DNA of 64,000 nt, taken from assembly GCF_049801095.1 (NCBI RefSeq), contig NZ_JBNAGH010000001.1, forward strand, positions 806,001 to 870,000, in the 5' to 3' direction. Below are positions 9,230 through 17,531 of the stretch, piece after piece (position 1 is the first letter of the stretch; each line of letters opens with the position of its first letter). A model generated the notes under the pieces. The model saw only the letters and a program-made list of their open reading frames with translations. It searched no databases and had not been told where the DNA came from. The position numbers and the translations under genes were made by a program. Origin of the DNA: Dinoroseobacter sp049801095 (GTDB lineage: Bacteria > Pseudomonadota > Alphaproteobacteria > Rhodobacterales > Rhodobacteraceae).

Positions 9230-9565
9230 ATGCCCGTTTATGATTACCTCTGCGAAGAGTGCGGCCCCTTCACCGCCCTGAACTCCATCGCCAATTACAA
9301 AGAGCCCTGCGACTGCCCCTCCTGCGAGGCCGAGAGCCCGCGGGTCATGCTCAACGTTCCGCGTCTGGCGATGATGAGCAATGCGAGCCGCACGGCCCAT
9401 GCCACGAACGAACGCAGCGCCGACAGCCCGAAGCGGTCCAAGAACCACGGGCCGAATTGCGGCTGCTGCGGGGGCGGATCCTCGAAGATGCCGTCAAAGA
9501 CCCTTCACCACAGCAATGGCGCAAAGTCCTTTCCAACCAAGCGCCCCTGGATGATTTCGCACTGA
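9230..9565 (+). CDS. fmdB: FmdB-family zinc-ribbon protein
   Basis: 111 residues. The N-terminal MPVYDYLCEECG...CDCPSCE pattern gives a zinc ribbon (CxxC near residue 8 and CxxC near residue 28) of the FmdB family, long associated with formamidase and amide-porin regulation but of unproven biochemical role. A second Cys-rich patch, CGCCGGG, lies near residue 75. The start at 9230 is used because upstream in-frame codons fall in fmdA and the terminator. Confidence 0.85.
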   Translation: MPVYDYLCEECGPFTALNSIANYKEPCDCPSCEAESPRVMLNVPRLAMMSNASRTAHATNERSADSPKRSKNHGPNCGCCGGGSSKMPSKTLHHSNGAKSFPTKRPWMISH

Positions 9566-9604
9566 GCTGCAGGGCCTCGGTGCGCCCCCGGGCCTCCGGG
9601 GCCT

Positions 9605-9637
9605 GGCGCGCGTGTTGGAGGACCGTGCGCCTTTTTT
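9605..9637 (+). terminator. Intrinsic terminator after fmdB
   Basis: Stem GGCGCGCG/CGTGCGCC (one G-U pair), 11-nt loop, then six T. It lies between fmdB and the convergent cytochrome-like gene. Confidence 0.7.
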
Positions 9638-9655
9638 ATGCGCTTTATGGAGGGG

Positions 9656-10837
9656 TTACTGGGTCTGGAAGGCCAGCGGCCACATGAAATCGAGCGGCTT
9701 GTAGCCTTGCCCGAGATACTGAACCGTCCCATTGTCGTCGGTCATGTTGTAGCCCGGATGCAGCGCGCCCGCGGGCACCGAGAAGGGGAAGAACGCGCCC
9801 GTCTCCGGATTGTAGGACGCGGTCGCGTGACAGGCATGGCAGCTCGCATTGAACCGGGTCCAATAGGCGGGCTGGGCGGTATTGGGACTGCCCGCGAAAT
9901 CCTCCATATCCGTATGGCCGAGGATCACCGGCACCGTGCCCGCCCCATCCTGGGTGAAGCGGATCTGCGTCCCGTTCGGCGCGTAATTCTCGAACCCGAA
10001 GCCGGAGAGCCCCGCCGTCTCCAGCAGACGCGCGATCTCATCGGCAGGCAACGGCGCGCGCTGGGTGATGAAGCTGTCGCGCACATGGGCAATGCCGGGA
10101 TTGTCGTTGAATTCGATCGTGCTCCAGAACCAGCTGGGGGCCTCGTCATAGAACATCGCCCCCGGATCCGGCAGGGACTGCATCTTCACCATCAGGTGCA
10201 GGCCCCGCCACCAGTACTCGCCGCCCTCGAACGGAAAGGTCAGCGCGCCCTCCGGCGCCGGGCTGCCCTCGGTCACCTGAAGCCAGGATGCTTTGAGCTC
10301 GATGGCGCCCACGGGCATGTCCACATAGTCGTTTTTGGTGAAGAACGCCGCGATGCCGCGCTTCGTGGTCAGGTCATTCTCGACCAGATAGTCATAGCTG
10401 ATCTGGTTGCGGTTGACCTCCTCATTCGCCCCATCCGGATCCGCCGTGGCCACGCGCCCGGCCTTCAGGTCCTTCTTCTCGGCGGAGGGTTTCATGGTGC
10501 TCCGCGCCGTGTTGGAGAACTCGAAAGGCACCGCCGTCGCAAACGTATCGGGATCCGTGGGCCAGGCCATCCAGAGCGGCACCTGCCCAGTGTCCGACAT
10601 GCCCCGCCCGGGATCCGCGATCAGCTGATTGACCCGGGCAAAGATCATCCAGGCCAGCAATTGGCGATCGGCCAGATCGCCCTCAAAGGCGAAACTGGCG
10701 CAGTCGGCAGCAAAAGCCGCATCGGATTTCTCTAGCCAGCCCGCCCCGGTGCAGGCCTCGGCATCGAGCGCCTGAGCCGGGCTCGCGCTGCCCAGAGCCA
10801 AAACGCTCAGGATTGCCGCATGTCGTGTGATGGTCAT
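9656..10837 (-). CDS. Secreted c-type cytochrome-like protein of unknown function
   Basis: 393 residues with a Sec signal peptide (MTITRHAAILSVLALGSASPAQA). One haem c attachment motif, CHACH, is at C333-H337 near the C-terminus; downstream Met residues (YNM, DFM) could be the axial ligand. The ~310 residues before the motif contain no domain I recognise, so it is not a simple small cytochrome c. Likely periplasmic. It stands alone on the minus strand, divergent from the MaoC-Pta gene across 297 bp. Electron partner and substrate are unknown. Confidence 0.75.
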   Translation of the reverse strand: MTITRHAAILSVLALGSASPAQALDAEACTGAGWLEKSDAAFAADCASFAFEGDLADRQLLAWMIFARVNQLIADPGRGMSDTGQVPLWMAWPTDPDTFATAVPFEFSNTARSTMKPSAEKKDLKAGRVATADPDGANEEVNRNQISYDYLVENDLTTKRGIAAFFTKNDYVDMPVGAIELKASWLQVTEGSPAPEGALTFPFEGGEYWWRGLHLMVKMQSLPDPGAMFYDEAPSWFWSTIEFNDNPGIAHVRDSFITQRAPLPADEIARLLETAGLSGFGFENYAPNGTQIRFTQDGAGTVPVILGHTDMEDFAGSPNTAQPAYWTRFNASCHACHATASYNPETGAFFPFSVPAGALHPGYNMTDDNGTVQYLGQGYKPLDFMWPLAFQTQ

Positions 10838-11134
10838 GAAAGGTGCCCCCCTTTGGAGTCAAAACGCGTGAAGAAAGCGGTCTTTGGATAAACTCCTTCG
10901 ACTGTATCCCATTCCGCGCCAATCGGGAGAAAACTTGCGAACTGACGCTCGGATGCCCAAATTACCGCTCCGGAACCCAGGATCGATCAGCCCTTAACAG
11001 GACCGCCACAAAACCCTGTCAAAACCCGGGCAGATCCGGGCGGGGGCCAGATGCGGCGATGGGGAATTTCCCCTGTGCCCCGCGCACCGTTACACCGGAG
11101 AGAGCGCAGGCAAACAGGCACCGGAGACCGGAGA
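10838..11134. other. Divergent intergenic region, about 300 bp
   Basis: No convincing gene on either strand. It must hold promoters for the secreted cytochrome-like gene and the MaoC-Pta/ackA unit. The only clear symmetry is GGGGAATTTCCCC at 11061-11073, 61 bp before the MaoC-Pta start; operator function is speculative. Confidence 0.5.
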
Positions 11135-12499
11135 ATGACGAGCATCTATGACGATCTGCAGATCGGAGCCGAGGCGCAGGCGACGCGCCTTTGTCGGGAA
11201 GAGGACCTGATCGTCTTTGCCAATACCTCGGGCAATTTCAATCCGTTGAACGTCCCCGATCAGGATGGCGACGGGGATGGCCGCCCAGAGGCGGTCGCGC
11301 CCTCCATGTGGGTCGCCTCGCTGATCTCTTCGGTGCTTGGGAACCAGCTGCCCGGGCCGGGCACGCGCTACCGGTCCCAGAGCCTGACATTTGTCGGGCA
11401 GGCCATGGCAGGCGAGACGCTGGTCGCCAAGGTCCGGGTCCGCGAGAAGTTTGCCGACCGGGTGGTGCGCCTCGACACATGGGTGGAGACAGAGGATGGG
11501 CGGCTCCTCGTCGAGGGCGAGGCTGAGGTCTATGCCCCCGAGGTCCTTGTCAGCCTCGACCGCGATCAGGTCCCGGGCCTCGTCGTGCAGCGCCATGTGC
11601 ATTTCGACGAAATGATTGCCCGGGCCGCCCCTCTGCCACCCTTTACCACCGCTGTCGTCGCCCCGGAGGAGCCTGACGCGCTGGCCGGTGCGATCCTCGG
11701 GGCCGAGCACACCTTGATCACGCCGCTCCTCGTTGGGGATCCGGAAAAAATCGCCGCCGCCGCCGAAGCGCGGGGCATTGACCTGTCCCCCTACGAGATC
11801 ATCGCCGAGCCCCAGCATAAGGCCGCCGCCAAGCGCGCCGTGCAACTGGTTCATGAGGGGCGGGCAAAGGCGCTCATGAAAGGCCATCTGCACACGGATG
11901 TGCTCCTGAGTGCGATCCTCAAGAAGGACGGGGGGCTGCGCGGGACGCGGCGGCTCAGCCATGTCTTCGTCATGGATGTGCCCGGGCTGGACCATCCGAT
12001 CATGATCACCGATGCGGCCATCAACATCGCGCCGGATCTCAAGACCAAGGCAGATATCATCCAGAACGCCATCGATTTGGCCAATGCGATCGGGATCGAC
12101 ACGCCCAAGGTCGGGATCCTCTCGGCGGTCGAGACCGTGAACCCGGCAATCCCGTCGACCCTTGATGCGGCGATCCTGTCCAAGATGGCCGAACGCGGGC
12201 AGATCACCGGCGGGTTGGTGGATGGCCCGCTGGCCATGGACAACGCCGTGGATCTGGCGGCTGCGCGCACCAAGGGCATCACTTCGATGGTGGCCGGGCG
12301 CGCGGATATCCTCGTGGCCCCCAACCTGGAGGCCGGGAATATGCTCGCCAAGGAGCTGACCTTCCTCGCCCATGCGGATGCGGGCGGGATCGTGATGGGC
12401 GCCCAATGCCCGGTGATCCTGACGAGCCGCGCCGACAGCGATCAGGCGCGGCTGGCCTCCTGCGCCATCGCCGCCCTGGCCGTGGGTGCCGCCGGATGA
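11135..12499 (+). CDS. Bifunctional MaoC-like enoyl-CoA hydratase / phosphate acetyltransferase
   Basis: 454 residues. Residues ~1-150 are a MaoC/hotdog-fold domain (IVFANTSGNFNPLN motif near residue 30); ~160-454 are a phosphotransacetylase (PTA_PTB) domain with the family stretches MKGHLHTDVLL and SRRLSHVFVMD-like residues. Such fusions are annotated in many Rhodobacterales as enoyl-CoA hydratase/phosphate acetyltransferase. It would make acetyl phosphate (or another acyl phosphate) from acyl-CoA. ATG 11135 follows GGAG. Its stop overlaps the ackA start (ATGA at 12496), so the two are translationally coupled. Confidence 0.88.
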   Translation: MTSIYDDLQIGAEAQATRLCREEDLIVFANTSGNFNPLNVPDQDGDGDGRPEAVAPSMWVASLISSVLGNQLPGPGTRYRSQSLTFVGQAMAGETLVAKVRVREKFADRVVRLDTWVETEDGRLLVEGEAEVYAPEVLVSLDRDQVPGLVVQRHVHFDEMIARAAPLPPFTTAVVAPEEPDALAGAILGAEHTLITPLLVGDPEKIAAAAEARGIDLSPYEIIAEPQHKAAAKRAVQLVHEGRAKALMKGHLHTDVLLSAILKKDGGLRGTRRLSHVFVMDVPGLDHPIMITDAAINIAPDLKTKADIIQNAIDLANAIGIDTPKVGILSAVETVNPAIPSTLDAAILSKMAERGQITGGLVDGPLAMDNAVDLAAARTKGITSMVAGRADILVAPNLEAGNMLAKELTFLAHADAGGIVMGAQCPVILTSRADSDQARLASCAIAALAVGAAG

Positions 12500-13644
12500 G
12501 CGTGCTGCTGACCCTGAATGCGGGCAGTTCCTCGGTCAAGTTTTCGGTCTATGAGGTCACGGCAGAGCCGGACCTGCTGGTCGAGGGGCTGGTGGACGGG
12601 CTCGGTCCCGAGGCGCGGCTGATCCTGAAACCAGAGGACCGCGCGCCCTTGCCTCTGGGCCCCACGGACAATGCCGGTGCCATGAGCGCGATCCTCGCCG
12701 CGCTCGCTCCGGTTCTGGCCGGGCGGGAGGTTGCCGGGATCGGCCATCGCATCGTCCATGGCGGCCCGGCCTTTGGCGCGCCCGTGGCCCTGACCCCCGA
12801 GGTGCTGGAGCAGCTCCGCGCGTTCATCCCGCTTGCCCCTCTGCACCAGCCGCACAACCTCGCCATGGTCACCGCCGCGCAGGCGGCCTTTCCCTCGGCC
12901 ATCCAGATCGGCTGCTTCGACACGGCATTCCACAAGGGGCATCCATGGGTGAACGACACCTTCGCCCTGCCCCGCCGGTTTTACGCCGAGGGCGTGCGGC
13001 GCTACGGGTTCCATGGCCTGTCTTACGATTTCGTCACGGGCCATCTGCGGGAAACAGAACCCGACCTGGCAGCCGGGCGGATCGTCATCGCCCATCTTGG
13101 CAATGGCGCCTCCATGTGCGCGATCCGGGATGGGCAAAGCGTGGGGTCGAGCATGGGCTTCTCGGCGCTGGACGGGTTGCCCATGGGCACGCGCTGCGGG
13201 CAGCTCGATCCGGGCGTGCTGCTCTATATGCTCGACCAGGGTCTCAGCCCGGCGGAGATCACCGCGCTCCTCTACAAGGAGAGCGGGCTCAAAGGCCTCT
13301 CGGGGATCAGCCATGACATGCGCACCCTGCTGGCCAGCGACGCGCCTGAGGCCGCCGAGGCGATCGACTACTACGTCTTCCGGATCCGCCGCGAGCTGGG
13401 CGCGATGTCGGCGGTGCTGGGCGGGCTCGATGGGCTCGTCTTCTGCGGCGGCATTGGCGAACACGCCGCCGAGATCCGCGCCCGGGTGGTCGACGGCATG
13501 GGCTATCTCGGCCTCACGCTCGATGCCGAGGCCAATTCCCGCGACGCCGGCCGGATCAGCGCGGGCCCGGTGCCGGTTCTGGTCATTCCCACCGATGAGG
13601 AGCGCGTGATCGCCCGTGCCGTGGCGCGCAACCTGACGGGCTGA
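12496..13644 (+). CDS. ackA: Acetate kinase
   Basis: 382 residues, slightly short of the usual ~400. ASKHA-family signatures: LTLNAGSSSVKF at the N-terminus, GHRIVHGG, CFDTAFHK, RRYGFHGLSY, HLGNGASMCAI, and DTR-region variant TRCGQLDPG. It interconverts acetyl phosphate and acetate, coupled to ADP/ATP. The four-base ATGA overlap with the upstream MaoC-Pta gene makes a Pta-AckA unit that could excrete acetate or activate it to acetyl-CoA. Confidence 0.93.
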   Translation: MSVLLTLNAGSSSVKFSVYEVTAEPDLLVEGLVDGLGPEARLILKPEDRAPLPLGPTDNAGAMSAILAALAPVLAGREVAGIGHRIVHGGPAFGAPVALTPEVLEQLRAFIPLAPLHQPHNLAMVTAAQAAFPSAIQIGCFDTAFHKGHPWVNDTFALPRRFYAEGVRRYGFHGLSYDFVTGHLRETEPDLAAGRIVIAHLGNGASMCAIRDGQSVGSSMGFSALDGLPMGTRCGQLDPGVLLYMLDQGLSPAEITALLYKESGLKGLSGISHDMRTLLASDAPEAAEAIDYYVFRIRRELGAMSAVLGGLDGLVFCGGIGEHAAEIRARVVDGMGYLGLTLDAEANSRDAGRISAGPVPVLVIPTDEERVIARAVARNLTG

Positions 13645-13710
13645 GCCCCACACGTCTTGCAGCGCCCGCATTTTGCCGCCATCGTTGCGGCGACGGCCGG
13701 ACAGGACCCC

Positions 13711-14598
13711 ATGCCCAACGACACTGCCCCCAGCGATGCCCCGCTCTACCTGACCACGAAGGAGGTCGCGGATCTGCTGCGTGTGCGGGAACGCAAGGTC
13801 TATGACCTGGCAGGCGCCGATGAGATCCCGCACCGGCGGATCACCGGCAAGCTGCTCTTTCCCCGCGACGAGATCATGGCCTGGATCGATGGCTCGGGCG
13901 AGGTCGCACCCGCGCAGGTGCCCGATGTGCTCACCGGCTCCCATGATCCGCTGCTGGCCTGGGCCGTCGGCGAATCCGATGGCGGGCTCGCTGTCCTGCA
14001 AAACGGCAGCGCGGATGGTCTGGCCTGCTTTGCAGCGGGCAAGGCGGCGCTGACCGGATTGCATATTCCCGAGGGTGACGGGCGTTGGAACCGGAGCGCG
14101 GTGGCCAGCCTCGGCCTGCGGGATTGCGTGCTGATCCGCTGGGCCCTGCGGGAGCGCGGTCTGATCCTGCCCCCCGGGCTTGCGGACAAGGTCAAAAGCC
14201 TCAACGATCTCGCGGGCCTGCGCGTGGTCCGGCGGCAATCGGGGGCAGGTGCGGCCGCCCTTCTGGACCAGCTTCTGGGTGCTGAAGGCCTGTCAACCGA
14301 CGCGCTGGCCCCGGCTGACGGGGTCGCGCGCACGGAATCTGACGCGGCCATCGCGGTGGCCTCCGGCGCGGCAGACGCGGCCCTCGGCATCGCCGCCATG
14401 GCGCGACAGTTCAATCTCGGCTTCCTGCCGATCCTGATGGAGCCGTTCGATTTGCTGATCCACCGGCGCGCCTATTTCACGCCGCCGGTGCAGAGCCTGA
14501 TGCAACTCGCCCACAGAGCGGAGATCGCGCAGAAGGCCAGCAGCCTTGGGGGTTACGACATCTCGACCATGGGCGAAGTGCTCTGGAACGGGCCCTAA
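13711..14598 (+). CDS. Transcriptional regulator with excisionase-type HTH and periplasmic-binding-like domain, probable tungstate/molybdate sensor
   Basis: 295 residues. Residues ~12-65 (YLTTKEVADLLRVRERKVYDL ... RITGKLLFPRDEIMAWI) are a MerR/excisionase-type winged HTH. Residues ~80-290 resemble the ligand-binding fold of molybdate/tungstate binding proteins, without a signal peptide, so the protein is cytoplasmic. It converges with tupA, 6 bp away. The pairing suggests it reads oxyanion level and controls the tup genes. Ligand identity is inferred from this context only. Confidence 0.75.
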   Translation: MPNDTAPSDAPLYLTTKEVADLLRVRERKVYDLAGADEIPHRRITGKLLFPRDEIMAWIDGSGEVAPAQVPDVLTGSHDPLLAWAVGESDGGLAVLQNGSADGLACFAAGKAALTGLHIPEGDGRWNRSAVASLGLRDCVLIRWALRERGLILPPGLADKVKSLNDLAGLRVVRRQSGAGAAALLDQLLGAEGLSTDALAPADGVARTESDAAIAVASGAADAALGIAAMARQFNLGFLPILMEPFDLLIHRRAYFTPPVQSLMQLAHRAEIAQKASSLGGYDISTMGEVLWNGP

Positions 14599-14604
14599 GC
14601 CGCT

Positions 14605-15435
14605 TCAGCCCCCGGCATTGGGGAAAAACAGCTGCTGCCCGTCCACCTGGAAAGCGGCAATCGCGGCCTGCCCCTCCTCCGAGAGGATCCAGTCGACAAA
14701 GCCCTGCCCCAGCTCGGCCTTGACCCGGGGATGCACCTCCGGGTTCACGAGGATGATGCCGTATTGGTTGAAGAGCCGCTCGTCCCCTTCGACCAGAATA
14801 CGGTGCCCCGCCTTGTTGCCAAAGGCGATCCAGGTGGCGCGGTCGGTCATCACATAACCGCCCATGCCGATCCCCGTGTTCAGGGTCGCGCCCATGCCCG
14901 ATCCGGTTTCGCGATACCAACCGCCAGAAACGGATTTGGCGTCGATCCCCGTCGCCTCCCAGAGCCGCAGCTCGGCCTTGTTGGTCCCGCTGTCATCCCC
15001 GCGGCTGAGAAACGGCGCCTCCGCCTCGGCGATCTGGCGCAGGGCGGCGGTCACATCCGTCTCGCCGGCCACGCCCGCCGGGTCCGCTTCGGGCCCGACA
15101 ATGACGAAGTCATTATACATCACATCCGCCCGTGAGACGCCGTAGCCCTCCGCCACGAAGGCGAGTTCCGCCTCCTTGGCGTGGACAAAGAGGACATCGC
15201 CATCCCCGTTGGCCGCATTGCGCAAGGCCTGCCCTGTCCCCACGGCCACCACGCGCACATCGATGCCACTTTGCGCCTCGTAGATCGGCAGGAGATGGTC
15301 GAACAGGCCGGAATTCTGGGTCGAGGTCGTGGACTGGACCAGAATGAACCGATCCTCGGTCGCGGCTCCCTGCAGGGCGAAAGAAGACAGTCCGGCGGCG
15401 AGCGCCAGAGCGGCTAGACGAGATGTTATGGACAC
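14605..15435 (-). CDS. tupA: Tungstate ABC transporter substrate-binding protein
   Basis: 276 residues from a GTG at 15433-15435 preceded by GAGGAGGG; an ATG 10 codons upstream has no comparable ribosome site. Signal peptide of about 25 residues (ITSRLAALALAAGLSSFALQGAA). The oxyanion-binding motif TTSTQNSGL near residues 36-44 is the TupA hallmark, and GDDSGTNKAE is a second family motif. It binds tungstate in the periplasm and passes it to TupB. Order on the minus strand is tupB-tupC-tupA. Confidence 0.9.
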   Translation of the reverse strand: MSITSRLAALALAAGLSSFALQGAATEDRFILVQSTTSTQNSGLFDHLLPIYEAQSGIDVRVVAVGTGQALRNAANGDGDVLFVHAKEAELAFVAEGYGVSRADVMYNDFVIVGPEADPAGVAGETDVTAALRQIAEAEAPFLSRGDDSGTNKAELRLWEATGIDAKSVSGGWYRETGSGMGATLNTGIGMGGYVMTDRATWIAFGNKAGHRILVEGDERLFNQYGIILVNPEVHPRVKAELGQGFVDWILSEEGQAAIAAFQVDGQQLFFPNAGG

Positions 15436-15479
15436 ATTTCCCTCCTCGGATCGGGGTACAGACAAGAACGCCCGGGGAT

Positions 15480-16247
15480 CTAATCTATCAGCCGCCCATC
15501 GAGCCAGGCGGCCACTTCGGGGCTGCGCGGCGCATGCAGGACCTGCGCGGCGCGCCCGGTCTCGGCCACGCGGCCCTTGTGCAAAAAGACGACATCATCG
15601 GCCAGACGCTGGGCCTGTCCGCGATCATGGGTGACCATCACCACCGACACGCCCGCCTTGTGGGCTTCGGTGACGAGGGTCTCGATATGGCGGGTCGCGG
15701 CCGGATCAAGGCTGGCCGTCGGTTCATCCAGCAAGAGCATGCGCGGCTGCGTGGAGAGCGCGCGCGCCACGGCCAGACGCTGCTGCTCGCCGCCTGACAG
15801 GACCCGCGCGGGCCGGTGGGCCAGATCGCTGAGACCGGCGCGCGCCAGCGCCTCGGCCTCCCGCGCGACGCGGGCCTTGCCGCGCACACCGCGCACGGAA
15901 AGTGCAAAGCGCAGATTGCCGAGCACGGAGCGCCGCAAGAGGACGGGACGCTGCAGCACCATGGCCTGGGCGGCGCGTGCAGTTGCATCAAGCGGGCCGC
16001 CTTCCCAGCTCACCGCGCCGCTATCGGGGGTGATCAACCCATGGAGCACCCGCAGGAGCAGGCTCTTGCCCGCCCCATTGGCTCCGAGAATGACCGTCTT
16101 CCGCCCGGGCTGGATCGCCAGAGACAGGGTGTCGAGCAGACGCGTTCCCCGCAGGGTCAGCGAGATATCCTGCACCGCGAGCTGGGCCGGGCCCAGCGGG
16201 CGTGTGGCATCCGCGACCAGCGGAAGATCGGGGGAGAGATCACGCAT
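15480..16247 (-). CDS. tupC: Tungstate ABC transporter ATP-binding protein
   Basis: 255 residues with Walker A GANGAGKSLLLR, signature LSGGEQQRLAVARAL, Walker B MLLLDEPTASLDP and H-loop VMVTHDRG. It energises uptake through TupB. Its start overlaps the tupB stop by 8 bp, so the two are coupled; tupA follows 44 bp downstream. Confidence 0.88.
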   Translation of the reverse strand: MRDLSPDLPLVADATRPLGPAQLAVQDISLTLRGTRLLDTLSLAIQPGRKTVILGANGAGKSLLLRVLHGLITPDSGAVSWEGGPLDATARAAQAMVLQRPVLLRRSVLGNLRFALSVRGVRGKARVAREAEALARAGLSDLAHRPARVLSGGEQQRLAVARALSTQPRMLLLDEPTASLDPAATRHIETLVTEAHKAGVSVVMVTHDRGQAQRLADDVVFLHKGRVAETGRAAQVLHAPRSPEVAAWLDGRLID

Positions 16248-16947
16248 AGGCCGCCCTCACCGCAGAGGCGCGCACGGACATCACCAGCGCATTCACGATC
16301 ACCGCAAGCGTCAGCAGGATCACCCCGAGGGCCAGCGCCAGTTCCAGATTGCCCTTGGACGTCTCGAGCGCGATCGACGTGGTCATCACCCGCGTTGCAT
16401 GGTCGATATTGCCCCCGACGATCATCACCGCGCCAACCTCGGCCACGGCCCGGCCAAACCCGGCCAGAGCCACGGTCAGCAGCGCATAGCGCGCATCCCA
16501 GAGATAGGCCGCGATCCGGTCCAGGGGCCCGACCTGCAGCGACGCGAATTGCTCGGCATATTCCAGGTTCAGATCCGCCACCACCTGCCGCGTCAATGCG
16601 GCAATGATCGGCGTCACCAGCAGGGTCTGCGCGATGATCATCGCTGTGGGCGTATAGAGCAGACCCAGGGTCCCCAGTGGTCCTGCCGCCGACAGCATCA
16701 GATATACCAGCAGCCCCACCACCACAGGGGGCATGCCCATCGCCGCGTTCAGCAGGACCACCAGAACCGTTCGCCCAGGAAACCGAAACGCGCCGGCAGC
16801 CGCACCCAGCGGCAAACCGATCAGACAAGAGAGAGCGACGGCGGTGAGGGTGACACGCAACGACAGGCCAATGATCTCCAAGAGGTCCGGATCCCATGCA
16901 AAGATCAGACCAAAAGCATCTGCGAGAATGCTCCAGAAACCCGGCAT
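16240..16947 (-). CDS. tupB: Tungstate ABC transporter permease
   Basis: 235 residues from ATG 16945-16947, preceded by AAGGAG; a longer frame to 17028 lacks a ribosome site. Five to six membrane segments and the cytoplasmic loop typical of TupB (GFGRAVAEVGAVMIVGGNI near residue 160, the EAA-like motif). First gene of the tup operon. The 186 bp upstream hold the operon promoter and a perfect 18-bp palindrome. Confidence 0.88.
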   Translation of the reverse strand: MPGFWSILADAFGLIFAWDPDLLEIIGLSLRVTLTAVALSCLIGLPLGAAAGAFRFPGRTVLVVLLNAAMGMPPVVVGLLVYLMLSAAGPLGTLGLLYTPTAMIIAQTLLVTPIIAALTRQVVADLNLEYAEQFASLQVGPLDRIAAYLWDARYALLTVALAGFGRAVAEVGAVMIVGGNIDHATRVMTTSIALETSKGNLELALALGVILLTLAVIVNALVMSVRASAVRAAYA

Positions 16948-17084
16948 CGTTAGGCGTCTCCTTCCCCTGTACGGGAAGAAATGCACAAAAATGCAGTCTC
17001 GGCCAGTAAAATCCACGGCGCGATACACGTTCCGGATGAGAAACGCGTGTTTTGCATGTGTCTTTTCAACGGGTAAGGCACGCC

Positions 17085-17102
17085 TTGCGACTATAGTCGC
17101 AA
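17085..17102. promoter_or_regulatory. Perfect 18-bp palindrome TTGCGACTATAGTCGCAA
   Basis: It lies between the phasin stop (17134) and the tup operon, about 140 bp before the tupB start. No T-run follows on either strand, so an operator is more likely than a terminator. Eleven bases (ACTATAGTCGC) recur in the LysR/BCCT promoter region at 22660-22670. Confidence 0.5.
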
Positions 17103-17133
17103 GCGCCGTCCGGTGGACTCTGCGCGGCTGGGT

Positions 17134-17520
17134 TTAGCGGGGGTCGTTCAGCTTACCGCTGATCCAATAGGCGTAGCTGACGCCCACATTGTCCAGAAGC
17201 TCACTGAATTCATTAGCCTGGGACACCATCTGCGCCTGGGCCTGGAGAAAGATATTGCCGGTGCGCTCGACGTATTTCGGCATGGTATTGGCCCCCTCGA
17301 GCGACTGGGCATAGGACATCCAATTGCTCCAATCCTGGATCCAGGATTGCTGCAAGGCGTTCATCCGCTTGTAGGTCGCCTCGGCCAGCTCCCAGCTCTC
17401 GACCAAAGTATCCGCGTTCGGCTTTTGCGCGGCCAGCTGCGCGGCATCCCGCGTCTGGGTCAGAGCGCGGCTCGCGAGGCTCGCTTGCAGCTTTGCCGTG
17501 GTCTCGAAGGCGCTTTCCAT
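17134..17520 (-). CDS. phaP: Phasin-like PHB granule-associated protein
   Basis: 128 residues, mostly helical and Ala/Gln-rich, with the amphipathic pattern of Phasin_2 proteins (TTAKLQASLASRALTQTRDAAQLAAQK; later IFLQAQAQMVSQANEFSELL). No signal peptide. It begins 11 bp after the PHB depolymerase stop on the same strand, which strongly supports a role on polyhydroxybutyrate granules. Family assignment rests on composition and neighbour. Confidence 0.75.
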   Translation of the reverse strand: MESAFETTAKLQASLASRALTQTRDAAQLAAQKPNADTLVESWELAEATYKRMNALQQSWIQDWSNWMSYAQSLEGANTMPKYVERTGNIFLQAQAQMVSQANEFSELLDNVGVSYAYWISGKLNDPR

Positions 17521-17531
17521 GGAGAAACCTC

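Noticed and set aside
11061..11073. GGGGAATTTCCCC as a known regulator site
   Set aside because: Symmetric but short, with no second copy and no family match; recorded only as part of the intergenic region.
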